Assembly: GCA_013368375.1 (NCBI GenBank)
Contig: JAACJP010000029.1
Span: 496,001 to 560,000 of the forward strand
From: Tricholomella constricta
Lineage: Eukaryota > Basidiomycota > Agaricomycetes > Agaricales > Lyophyllaceae
Direction of reading: 5' to 3'
DNA: 64,000 bases
The notes below the pieces were generated by a model. It worked only from the letters and a program-made list of their open reading frames with translations, was not told the DNA's origin and searched no databases. Position numbers and translations under genes: made by a program. This document shows, one piece after another, positions 13,301-22,053 of the stretch (positions are counted from its first letter, which is position 1; each line of letters begins with the position of its first letter).

Positions 13301-13444
13301 TGTCGAAGTGCTATAACTGATGACTAATGAAGACGGGAGTGATATCGGTGCTGGAGATAGCTGAGTGTTGCTTGGTAACGATGAAAGATCTGATTCAGAT
13401 TGAGATCGCCTCGACGATGGTGTAGAAAGTCCTGATGAGGGCAT
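10337..13444 (-). CDS. Element G Gag-protease polyprotein
   Basis: An open frame of 1035 codons on the minus strand, starting 64 bases inside the 5' LTR. Residues about 80-260 form a Gag capsid-like helical region containing FKGSYKQVKKFLKRF. Residues 290-340 are acidic/basic with Ser-Asp runs. A CCHC zinc knuckle (CYGCGKTGHTLRDC) lies near 451. An aspartic protease with IIDTGSELNVIN lies near 776, with the flap-side motif ILLGRPW further on. A low-complexity repeat of Ile-Pro-Gln-Met units (about 11221-11300) precedes the protease. The frame has no stop, so Gag and protease may still be made although the element lacks pol. The long antisense frames in this interval are shadows. Confidence 0.85.
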   Translation of the reverse strand: MPSSGLSTPSSRRSQSESDLSSLPSNTQLSPAPISLPSSLVISYSTSTSAHISNPTIPAITMLSSLTSTGLLPSPRSRDAPEIFKGSYKQVKKFLKRFNDLCTAFNVDPAERCNRIADYCSYDVSQLITSLPSCEAQDWTTLQKDILNYYDAELRDSKYNIPNLKILVTKWAGRAINSLSRWKKYQRAFITIAGRLLKEQTISSEEQACYFWEGINCSLRRDIEHRVMAANPTLSLKKAIPMALVIDAVEKLYERNRFDRHLISSKSRKFKAEDTDSSSDDSNLESSEEEIRKKKQSFKKKRTTKKKVHHDSSSDSSSDSDSDEEEPGRSRITKRKASKESPPMKSFKVPKPVTNPKSEVDDLIDQLGNLSLDDPKYGLLYFKAYKLDNMVKECFPLPLIKTPTTGPNQLPLMNSHPRMQPPREPYASANPPTNIQQPLPPHMMGQGPRPPLMCYGCGKTGHTLRDCVELQNRIQKGDLKRDDYGRITFKDGTVVRRGGDETIIAAADRHNQIYATSHFISIGANKYTTFERAAHIYEMNSEDSDDEADVFALDRDPRRMTTRARKDAVNNVTKLSQKGKEPQQQDKSLQPEAGASTRAHPQYDRVPLEDVSQVPIDAQQPRMVVPPEDVSMEETPTIPQNLNLHKAPQALPTINKPHPKPRVPIRQSQVSAQMVDKQVVTQILNTPLTLSLGEILASSREVADDLMDSVKRKNPPIPQMPQMLQIPQIPQMPQIPQIPQMPSAAAAIHTVTLSNSSTGNLIRIPLKVGGQMALGIIDTGSELNVINRKIIRSLTGTPLDPERKVVMNDANGGTGSLKGYIPELTLKCGGVKTIANLFIGDDVPFDILLGRPWQRDNMVSINERPDRTYLIFRDPESENSKLELLVEDHAPRPTYTFDIRQPPRTNEFAVGMITQEPGGNIIDTNAPFDALGITEEFWEPIEQLDPMHIILDDENLPSQGSVPTPSQISENVQGMMNTVSREIEFPGPDLFNSAAEASEETESMELSIEAQKVIESRSRRDCLTQKGTPVIQSKG

Positions 13445-13480
13445 AAACCAGGTAAGTTACTGGACGCTTGGTGATAAAAT

Positions 13481-13499
13481 CCCCTCGCGGTGGGCTCCA
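13481..13499 (-). other. Element G primer-binding site
   Basis: Eight bases after the end of the 5' LTR, the sense strand reads TGGAGCCCACCGCGAGG. This starts with the TGG expected for pairing with a tRNA 3' CCA end. The tRNA identity was not determined. Confidence 0.5.
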
Positions 13500-13507
13500 A
13501 TAAAATA

Positions 13508-15870
13508 TGTCACACTTAAGTTTGTTTAACTAAGTGTCCAGGGCTACCGGAAGCTAGCTGAATGCAACGGGAAGTTACCTGGGTGTTCGAGGGAATTTGT
13601 AGTATCAAGTGTAACCTGTAAATGACCTATAAATTGTTTATTAGTGTCCTCGAAGACTTGATACACCTGAAGGGATCGTGGGAAAATAAGTGATGATGTA
13701 ATATGACGTGACTTGACTCGACCTGTAAAATCTGTGACCGTGAGAAAGTTACGTAACCGTGGGAATATTGATCGCTGTGTTGTCCTGTGTTGACTACTGA
13801 AGGAACGGTGCGAAACGGACTTGAACTGATGAAGATAGGTGTTGGCACTGTGTATGACGACGAACAGCTAAGGTAGAGGTGTTTCATATCCATCCAATGT
13901 CTTGTGGCTGTGGCGTGATTTTGCGTGACATTGTAGAAATAATAAAATAACAAAAGCCCAGAGAGCCATTTAATGAATCTGTTACCGCAAAATATTTTAA
14001 CTTCGGAATCCAGAGCTTTTCTCGGTTTCCGTTTGTCGACATGTGAAGTTGAACGTATGTTATAAATTTCAAAGCAGTTTCGTGTGCGAACAGCGTTTAC
14101 GGCCACGTGACACTATTGACCAGGCGCTTGAGATTACGCGCAAGGTGCGAGAATTTGAGGCCATATTTTTGCCCAATTTCCACTGTGGTATCAACTTTAT
14201 TGAGCAATACTGAGGCCACACGATCGTTTGAGGTGCTTTGTTGCATATTCCTTTGGCCTCAATGGGAGATAGCTGCTGCGGTGGCATCAATGTTCTGCCA
14301 ATGGGAGACCTCCTAAAAGCAGGGCTTTAGGTAGTTTTCAGTAATTACATTCAGCAGCCTCTACTACACATGTAGCTCAATGAAACTTTGTCTAAATACT
14401 CGATAAATGCTGTCCTCCTTGACGCAAATGATCAGCGTGCGCTAGATCATGTGCCTCAACTAAGCCCCTAGTCACACATCAGTCACGGCACCTGACAGTG
14501 GATGAGTATGAATTACCTCTACCTTATGTCTGACGATGACGGACTATACTGCGGGGCTGTGGACAGTGATTGATAATGTCTGATGCGGAAACGGTGTGAA
14601 ACAGACTTGATCTGATGGAGATAGGTGTCGACGCTGTGTACGACGATGACGAGCTATGTCTGATGATGACGATGGACTATACTTCAGTGCTGTGGACAAT
14701 GATGAACAAAGTCTGATGCTGATGATCGACTGATGCTGATGATCGTGACTGATGCTGATAGATGTGACTGATGCTGATGGTCGTGACTGATGCTGATAGT
14801 GCTGACTAACTGATGCTGGACGTACGTGCTTCAGCGCTGTATCAGACAGTGGCAAAGGTTTGCTGGACCTGGAAAATACGTGCTTCGAACTGTTTCGGAC
14901 AGTGACGAAGGATATCAGAAACTACGTGCCTTGGCGCTGTATCGGACAGTGACGAAGATATCGGGAACTACATGCCTCGACGCTGTATCGGACAGTGACG
15001 AAGAATATTGGAAACTACGTGCCTCGACGCTGTATCTGACAGTGACGAAGGATATGGGAAACTACGTGCCTCGACGCTGTATCGTACAGTGACGAAGAAG
15101 ATTGGGCCTAGAAGAGAACTACGTGCCTTGACGCTGTAGCGGACAGTGACAAGGGTTACCTGTAAGAAAGAGACGTGCTTCGACGCTGTATCTGACAGTG
15201 GCGAAGGGGTTCGTGCAGAAGTAAATCTGACGACGGACGAAGAGGAGGCACCTAAAATGTCTCAGCGGTCACTGTTGACCACTTACCGAGAACCTTAGCG
15301 AGCAAGCTCTTATAAACTCTGACGCTGTATCTGACAACGAGGGAGGGTGTCTGGCAGACGGATCTGACAACGGTGAAGTACTGAGTCTGAGTTAGGCTCT
15401 ACGGCTTTCGCACGTGTGTATACCTTACAAGAGATACCGTATAACAGGTGGTTACTTTATGCTGTATTGTACTTGGGGGGATACGACTTTCCCTCTCCCT
15501 TATATATGTTTTCGCTATCTAGGCTTAGTCAGCATATTCCTATATACAGGTAGGTGCAGCTTACTCATCCATGACTCCTGATGAGTCATCTACATAGGAT
15601 CTTTGTCAGCATATTTCCATATGAAGGGAACAATAGGTAGATCTGCTGTACGATTTCGGTCACGTCCATATCAAATGCCTTGACGGGGTAAGATCCAGGC
15701 GATCTATATCAAATGCCTTGAAGGAGTAAGATTCGAGAGATCTCTGCCCCTGACGAGGGTTTCCGGAATATTGGGAAGGTTCCAGAATACGAGTTGGATT
15801 ATGTCATAAATTTTCTGAGGACTTGAGTGAGCGTCTTTATCCGCTGCACTATACAGACTCGGGGGTGCGC
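13508..15870 (-). repeat. Element G 5' LTR, inner part with tandem repeats
   Basis: The inner part of a long LTR (about 1.85 kb after removing insertions); the outer end continues at 21917-22053. Between about 14820 and 15235 it contains at least seven copies of a degenerate 45-55-bp unit with core GCTGTATCGGACAGTGACGAAG and ACTACGTGCCTCGACG. Nearer the inner end there are repeats of CTGATGCTGATGATCGTGA. The left LTR copy has only three or four of the longer units. Confidence 0.75.
13871..14524. mobile_element. MITE-like insertion with TA duplication
   Basis: A 654-bp insertion present in this LTR copy of element G and absent from the other (compare 8550-8555). The ends are AGGTAGAGGT and ACCTCTACCT, a perfect 10-bp inverted repeat, flanked by TA at 13869-13870 and 14525-14526. 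TA duplication points to mobilisation by a Tc1/mariner-type transposase, which is not encoded here. No coding capacity is evident. Confidence 0.85.
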
Positions 15871-16052
15871 TTATTGTCTGCTAAGGCTTCGTAAGCCTGC
15901 GCACGTTAGCCTAAGCTTAGATAAGGCTTGCGCGTACACGAAATTTCGCATCGCCACCTTTTGCTCTTACTAATCTTATATATCGTCTCGACGCCGGTTG
16001 TGAGACATCTTTCTCAACCGCGTTCACCCATCACCTCCAAAATTTTTATCTG
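15871..16052 (+). repeat. Ngaro split repeat A1
   Basis: 182 bp, TTATTGTCTG...TTTTTATCTG, near-identical to A2. Contains TATATAT near 15978 that may serve as promoter. Confidence 0.92.
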
Positions 16053-16146
16053 TGTAAATGCCCACTCAGCTCCCTAATGCCGGTATCCTGGGGCCTATCC
16101 CCGAGGATTACGATTTGATGCGCGCATTGCGTCCCCCGATGTGTTG

Positions 16147-17538
16147 ATGGTGCCTGAGATTCCTCTCCAAACCCGTATCGAGCGGAATGTGCAAATTGAG
16201 AAGTTTAACAACCAGAGTATCTTCAAGACCATTACGGTCAAGGAGACTCCTTGCCCTCGACCCGAGGACCTCGATGTCGGTCCTCCCCTCAAGCACGGCT
16301 ATGCTTTCACAGACGAAGAGTTCAAGGAGCTCATCGAGAGCGAGACCCTTTGTGCAACCCTGAGCCCGCTGCCCGTGGCTCTCATTCGTTTCATTGAGGG
16401 TGAACGCAGTCGCTTGAAGAAGGTCGCTGAAGTGGGCAGGCAGCTGGAAAAAGAAAAGGATAAGGAGAACGAAACCAAGACGCGTACGCTCCTGCTTGGC
16501 AGCATGCAACTCGTTGATCCGGTCAAGCGGGTCCCGGCTCGACGGGACCGGATCAGCATCCCGACCACTTACTTGCTCTGCATTAAAAACAAGATGTGCC
16601 CGCCGCTCAATTTCTTCACCAATGAGCGCATCGAGATCGTCAACTACTCGCCTCAGGATATCCATTTCAAGCTTTTGCGCCCTTGGGCCGACGAGGACTC
16701 CTCGGAGAAGGTCCAGCTCTTGGACATGCCCAAGATGATCGGGCTCTGGGGTTCGGACGAGTCTCCGACTTGTCTTACTCCTCTCCGTTTCGTCAAAGCT
16801 TCGAACAATCTCCTCATGGCCCTGGAGCTCCTTTGCAGTCCTTCTTCTCCAGCTTCAGCTACTCTGGATTCGGCCTCCTCGGCCACTCCGCTCTCGGATT
16901 TCTCCTACGCCTCAGAATTCAGGAAGCATCGGGATTTCTTCGTCCAGCTCGACAACTTCGAGCTGACCTATCCCGACTGGTACCCATTTGAACTCAAGGC
17001 GCGTAGAGATATTCTCAGAGGTGTACTCTTTGACTGGGATGCGTATGCTTCAGAGGTCCTCATGCGTGTTCGTCTCGGAGAGCTAGAGCGCGAGCGGCGC
17101 TCCCATACCTTCACTAATAAACGTTCCTCGGATCACGAACCCAACCCGGCCAATAAGTTTCCTCGCCTCCATCGTAACGAGGCCACATCCCCTTCATCTC
17201 ATCCGCGCCAGTCCTTTCGTACCGGTTCGACCAGGGTCCCCCAGTGCCTCATTTGCGCTAAAGGGCATTCCTATCGAGACCATCCGTCGGGCGCCACGGC
17301 CTTTGAGGACGGCAAACCGTTCTTCTCGCGTTATCGCGACAACGCCCTCTGGACCTCGAAGCCTTACAAAGGAAACTCCCCCAAAAGAATCTGCACCCTC
17401 TTCAATCTCAACAGGTTCTGTGACAACCGCCATGGCCCGGACGCGGTCCACGCCTGTTCACTATGCGGAGCTCAGCACGCAGCCTTCGAACGTAGCGCCG
17501 CGTGTGATAGGACCTTTGACGGCTTTATTCAAGCCTGA
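16147..17538 (+). CDS. Ngaro ORF1 (Gag-like)
   Basis: The open frame runs from upstream of 16147 to 17538. The first in-frame ATG at 16147 gives 463 codons. An ATG just after A1 (16058) opens a different frame that stops after about 29 codons. A single-base change in the C-run near 16132 would merge the two, so the natural start may be 16058 with a frameshift. The middle is Lys/Glu-rich. The C-terminus has cysteine clusters (CLICAKGHS and later CSLCGAQH), which look nucleic-acid binding. It overlaps the start of the RT ORF by about 107 bases. Confidence 0.65.
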   Translation: MVPEIPLQTRIERNVQIEKFNNQSIFKTITVKETPCPRPEDLDVGPPLKHGYAFTDEEFKELIESETLCATLSPLPVALIRFIEGERSRLKKVAEVGRQLEKEKDKENETKTRTLLLGSMQLVDPVKRVPARRDRISIPTTYLLCIKNKMCPPLNFFTNERIEIVNYSPQDIHFKLLRPWADEDSSEKVQLLDMPKMIGLWGSDESPTCLTPLRFVKASNNLLMALELLCSPSSPASATLDSASSATPLSDFSYASEFRKHRDFFVQLDNFELTYPDWYPFELKARRDILRGVLFDWDAYASEVLMRVRLGELERERRSHTFTNKRSSDHEPNPANKFPRLHRNEATSPSSHPRQSFRTGSTRVPQCLICAKGHSYRDHPSGATAFEDGKPFFSRYRDNALWTSKPYKGNSPKRICTLFNLNRFCDNRHGPDAVHACSLCGAQHAAFERSAACDRTFDGFIQA

Positions 17539-19538
17539 AGCCGTCCTCACCTATCGCGATTTCAGCGAAGTTATCCATACTCGTCCTCGCCTGCCTTCAT
17601 CCAGGCCAGAAGATGACGAGTTGTTCGAACGCGTGACCACTCCTTATGACGCTTCAGCTTTCAATCATTTCCTCGTCAAACACAACTTAACCTCCGCATA
17701 TCCGTCTCTCGTTCATAACCTCACCAATGGCTTCCCGCTCGGCACGCTTCCCCTCCTCACGTCTTCAGTCGTAATTAAAAACCATCCTTCGGTGGACGTT
17801 CATCCCGATGCCGTCGCCGACTACTTATCAACCGAAATCAGTCTCGGTCGAATGTCCGGCCCCTTCAAGCTTGACGAAGTCGAGCGCATTATGCGCGGAC
17901 CTATTTATTGCTCGCCCTTCATAGTCGCCGAGCAGGACGCGGGTCCTGGACTCCCGCCAAAACTTCGGGTCTGTCGCAACCTGTCCAAGGGTGATCCTCT
18001 GTCCGGTACACCGTCGGTGAACAGCTTCATTTCCAAGGAGGATTTCCCTACACGTTTTGACATGGCTTTCCGCGTCGCCGACGAGGTGAGTTACCGCTAT
18101 CTCGCTCTTCCTCCCACTGCACATATCCAATCTCCTACCTCCAATCTCTAACGCCGTCGTGGCGCTCCCCACTCCAAACTCATGCTTCGGCATATCTCTT
18201 GACGCTACGTCGTCGCTATCTCTGCTCCTATCTCATATCTCTTCTCCGATCTCCGAGCTCATCTCATACATCCCATCTCTTAGGTCGCGCGTGCGCCACC
18301 TGGTACTGAAGCTATGTCATTCGATATTAAATCTTTCCATCGCACTTGCCCTGCGTTGCCCGACCACAAGCCTTTCTTGGTCGTTTCTTTTAAAGGCCTC
18401 TTCTACATCGATCACGTCCACCCTTTCGGCGCTCGCCCTGCGAGTAGCAACTCCGGACAAATCTCCAATGCCTCCATTGATGTTTGGCACGCCGAAGCTC
18501 GACCCTCTTCGCTCTTTCTAAAATATGAGGATGACATAGAAGCGTTTCGCTTCCCGGTAGCCTCCGGTCCTTTTCATAAGGGTCCCTACTCCTACGCTCA
18601 TGATCGTGAGTCTATCATGAAACTTGTTGAGGAGCTCAATATTCCTTGGCACCCAGAGAAGACCGATCCTTGCTTTTCGACCAGCTTCACCTACATCGGC
18701 TTCGCCTGGGATTTGATAGCCCGCACGGTTTCTCTTCCTGAGAAGAAACACCTCAAATACCTCGGCCGCGTCTCGAACATGCTGGACGCTCATGTTTCTC
18801 GTCACTCATCTTTCGCTCTCCGGGATATCCAAGTCATTCATGGGACGCTCGTGCACGTCTCCTTCGTTTTCCCGGAGGGCTCCTCTCATCTCCCACCTCT
18901 TTCGAACTTCATGGCAGGTTCGACCTTTATCCTATCTCCTACGTACCTCTCTCATGCTTCGTCTAGGTTACAAAGCTAATAGCTTCGTCACCCACCATCT
19001 CTCAGATTCCGTAGTGCATACACTCCGCTGGTGGCGCAACAAGCTGAACGACCCCTCTGGGTTCCGCCAGCTTCATCCCATCACTGAGATCGCTGAAGTC
19101 GACGTCTTCGTCGATGCTTCGACTTCTTGGGGTCTTGGCATCATCATAGGCGACTTCTGGCACGCTCTTAAGCTCGTGGAAAACTGGAAACAGCCCAATC
19201 ACGACATTTGTTGGCTTGAGGCAGTCGCCGTCAAACTCGCCGTCTCCTTCCTCGCTCAACTGGGTTTCTCGAATACCCACGTCCTAATCCACTCCGACAA
19301 TTACGGCGCCATCGGTGCTCATCACAAACACCGTAGCCCGAATCTCCCTATTAACTTGTGCACCCGGCGCACATACGCCACCCTTATACAACACCTTATT
19401 GTACCGTCATTCGTCTACGTCGAATCCGAATTAAATCCTGCTGACCCGATCTCGCGTGGAGTCTCGGGCGCCCCTCGTACCTATCTCACACGCGCGTTTC
19501 CTTTGCCGCGCGAACTCCTCTCTTTCTTCCATGCCTAG
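17432..19538 (+). CDS. Ngaro ORF2: reverse transcriptase-RNase H
   Basis: The proposed model is 17432-18085, 18284-18917 and 18967-19538, 619 codons, with introns of 198 nt (GTGAGT...CTCTTAG, CTAAC branch site near 18148) and 49 nt. Splicing the first intron joins the RT fingers directly to palm sequence with FDIKSFHR. The catalytic motif is KYEDDIEAF (YxDD type) near 18525. RNase H follows, with VFVDAST, the HSDNYGAIGAHHK segment, and ELNPADPISRG. No frameshift is seen within the exons. DIRS/Ngaro-family elements replicate through such an RT and then integrate using the recombinase. Confidence 0.85.
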
Positions 19539-20976
19539 TAACGCCTCCACCTCGGCTTCTTATGAGGCCGTCGACGTCGGTTTTGGAGTATTCGCAATGC
19601 GGAAACTTCCTCCACGCACTCCGACGCTCGAGAACTCTACCACGGCTCCTCAAGCTCTTCATGCCTCGTCATCTCATTTCACCAACTTAGAGTCTATGAC
19701 CTCGCCGCCTCACACTACCTCCGATTCGGTGGCTCCCGGCGTTTATGTGATGCCAACTGCCCCTCGCGACCGTGCTGCTCGAACTCTCCCTCAACATACC
19801 GCCAAACCTCCTTCGAACGACAATTTCTACACACCCAGTCCTTATCGTCCGCCTGTCCCGGCCGACCAACGTCTCCTCCTCTGGACCACTCCCCATTCGC
19901 GTGTGGCCCAGTCCTCCATCGACTCCCAGATCCCTCCAGACTACCAGGTATTTTCCCTTCCTTGTTCATACTCCTTGTCTGACCTCTCGTAGCCTCTCCT
20001 CTATACTCGCTTTTTAGAATCGCTTTCCAGCTCCACCCGCCAATCTTACGGCGCGGGGCTTCTGCGCTTCACCCAGTTCTGCGACCGCTTGCGTATTCCG
20101 GAAGAACAACGCATGCCTGCCTCCGATCTTCTCCTCTCAATGTTCGTCGCAGACGCCTCCGGCTCCTACTCCGGCAATTGTATACGTAACTGGCTTAACG
20201 GCCTCCGCTCGTGGCACCACCTCAATCGCGCCGAGTGGCACGGTCAGGATCCCTGGGTCCTAACTTACAGAAGAGCGGCCGACAAGCTCGGTGTCCCATT
20301 CAAACGCCCACCTCGCAGCCCTATCACGGCCAACCACCTCCTCACTCTCCACCAAAAACTCGATCTCGATACGCCTTGTGACGCCGCTGTCTGGGCGGCC
20401 GCTCTCGCGGCTTTCTGGGGTTGTCGTCGCCTGGGCGAACTCCTTCCCTCTTCCTCTTCCTTCTCGCCCGCCGTTCACGTCTCTCGCGCTTCCAACATTA
20501 CCTCATCTGTCGTCAACGGTTCCAAGGTCCTCACTTTCCACCTTCCATCCACAAAAACCTCGCCCTCCGGCGATCAGTGTATCCTTACCGCCACGCGCAA
20601 CGTTTTCTGTCCCGTGTCGGCCCTCCTCCACCACCTTCGTCTCAACAATATCTCGTCTCCGGCTCCCCTTTTCGCTTATTCTAATCCCGGCTCCTCCTCT
20701 CACACTATACTTACCAAATCTCAATTCCTCGATATCACCTCACGTATTTTTTCGTCTCAATCTCTCGACCCCGTTTTCGGGCACAGCTATCGTATCGGCG
20801 GCACCGTCGAGCTCCTCTCCGCGGGTGTCCCTCCCGAAGTCGTCATGAAACTTGGTGGTTGGACCTCCCTCTGTTTCCTCAACTACTGGCGACGTCTCGA
20901 CTTCCTCGTCCCTGCCGCTATCACCCGTGCCTGGGCCGCCCAGCGCGACGCTTTTGCCCACCAATACAACCTATAA
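19531..20976 (+). CDS. Ngaro ORF3: tyrosine recombinase
   Basis: The ATG at 19531 overlaps the RT-RNase H stop (ATGCCTAG). The model is 19531-19947 and 19993-20976 with a 45-nt intron (GTATTTTC...CTCGTAG), giving 466 codons. Splicing brings a Pro/Ser-rich N-terminus in frame with a core-binding helical domain containing STRQSYGAGLLRF. The catalytic domain shows Arg in CRRLGE, the HxxR pair in GHSYRIGG, a GGW position and the nucleophile in FLNYWRR. These are the R-H-R-H/W-Y residues of tyrosine recombinases. It would integrate a circular cDNA intermediate. Confidence 0.9.
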
Positions 20977-21059
20977 CATCGTCTCCTTACCATGTATTAT
21001 AGTTTCCCACCTATGTAACATTTTCAATACAATTGTTTCCTCATTTCCCCTCATCCAAC

Positions 21060-21264
21060 TCTAGTCGACCATTCAATCCCTCGCCACGAATCGCCCCAGT
21101 CATTACAGACGGCGACTCCTCCAACTCTAGTCGACCATTCAATCCCTCACCACGAATCGCCCCAGTCATTACACGACGGCGACTCCTTTCTCACACTCCC
21201 CGCTCTCCCCTTCGCATGTCTATTGGGAAGCTCGCTCATCACGACGTGGAGCCATGCTCTTGGT
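21060..21264. repeat. Short tandem duplication in the Ngaro 3' region
   Basis: A unit of about 60 bp beginning ACTCTAGTCGACCATTC occurs twice in tandem (about 21060 and 21124) between the recombinase stop and B1. No coding role is apparent. Confidence 0.6.
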
Positions 21265-21471
21265 GGGTAGTCTTGTATTTCACTCGCTTACTTACGGACC
21301 ACCTTTAATTTAAGTACTGCCTTTGTACAGGGGACGTCCCCCGCCGCGCCGATCTTACCTTTTTTGACGAATTCCCGCGCGCCCCGCGATCTCGGCTGTC
21401 GGCGGACGGACCTCCCCTCGCCAAACCGATCTCTCCCTTTCTTCTTTCTCCGAAATTCTCGAGCAAGCGCT
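21265..21471 (+). repeat. Ngaro split repeat B1
   Basis: 207 bp from GGGTAGTCTTG to GAGCAAGCGCT, differing from B2 by about one base in my reading. Confidence 0.92.
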
Positions 21472-21477
21472 AAAGCC

Positions 21478-21659
21478 TTATTGTCTGCTAAGGCTTCGTA
21501 AGCCTGCGCACGTTAGCCTAAGCTTAGATAAGGCTTGCGCGTACACGAAATTTCGCATCGCCACCTTTTGCTCTTACTAATCTTATATATCGTCTCGACA
21601 CCGGTTGTGAGACATCTTTCTCAACCGCGTTCACCCATCACCTCCAAAATTTTTATCTG
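21478..21659 (+). repeat. Ngaro split repeat A2
   Basis: Copy of A1 with one obvious substitution (ACGCCGG against ACACCGG). It starts six bases after B1. Confidence 0.92.
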
Positions 21660-21709
21660 CCCTCCATCCCTCCCTCAACACATATTTACAATCGTAGTTC
21701 TTACTTTAC

Positions 21710-21916
21710 GGGTAGTCTTGTATTTCACTCGCTTACTTACGGACCACCTTTAATTTAAGTACTGCCTTTGTACAGGGGACGTCCCCCGCCGCGCCGATCT
21801 TACCTTTTTTGACGAATTCCCGCGCGCCCCGCGATCTCGGCTGTCGGCGGACGGACCTCCCCTCGCCAAACCGATCTCTCCCTTTCTTCTTTCTCCAAAA
21901 TTCTCGAGCAAGCGCT
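21710..21916 (+). repeat. Ngaro split repeat B2 (right terminus)
   Basis: Second copy of B1; marks the right end of the element. The outer 137 bases of the element G LTR resume at 21917. Confidence 0.92.
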
Positions 21917-22053
21917 TATCTGTGAATTTGATAAGATAAGATCGATCTTATCTGTGTGGTGGTTTCTATTCTCTGTTGTGCAATTTCTTTTCCAGAGGCG
22001 CTATTGTCGCAGTGTGGTGCTGGATTCAGTGGAAACCATTTTTGGCCGTGACA
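21917..22053 (-). repeat. Element G 5' LTR, outer end
   Basis: The remaining piece of the G 5' LTR after the Ngaro insertion. It ends GGCCGTGACA at 22053 and is followed by the GCGC duplication. It contains a TAAGATAAGATCGATCTTAT palindrome near 21930-21950. Confidence 0.75.

Larger units (their letters stand above)
15871..21916 (+). mobile_element. Ngaro/PAT-like tyrosine-recombinase retrotransposon
   Basis: The element has split direct repeats in the order A1 - coding - B1 - A2 - B2, the diagnostic arrangement of PAT/Ngaro elements. A1 is 15871-16052, B1 21265-21471, A2 21478-21659 and B2 21710-21916. A1 and A2 are both 182 bp, and B1 and B2 both 207 bp. It encodes a Gag-like protein, an RT-RNase H and a tyrosine recombinase, and no DDE integrase. 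There is no target-site duplication, as expected for recombinase insertion. GCGCTTAT-like bases at both edges (15867-15874 and 21912-21919) suggest the crossover site. It sits in the 5' LTR of element G. Confidence 0.93.
8196..22053 (-). mobile_element. Ty3-type element G, gag-protease only, nested in copia
   Basis: The ends are TGTCAC and GTGACA, a perfect 6-bp inverted terminus, flanked by GCGC on both sides (8192-8195 and 22054-22057). Removing it joins the copia codons in frame. The element reads on the minus strand. Its 5' LTR is on the right (starting at 22053 and ending at 13508), then come a primer-binding site, a gag-protease ORF, and directly a truncated 3' LTR on the left. RT, RNase H and integrase are absent, so it is an internally deleted, non-autonomous copy. 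Its 5' LTR was later hit by a MITE (13871-14524) and a Ngaro element (15871-21916). Without these the element is about 7.2 kb. Confidence 0.85.

Noticed and set aside
14820..15235. Regularly spaced repeats that could suggest a CRISPR array
   Set aside because: The units are contiguous and degenerate, with no unique spacers of constant length, in a fungal LTR.
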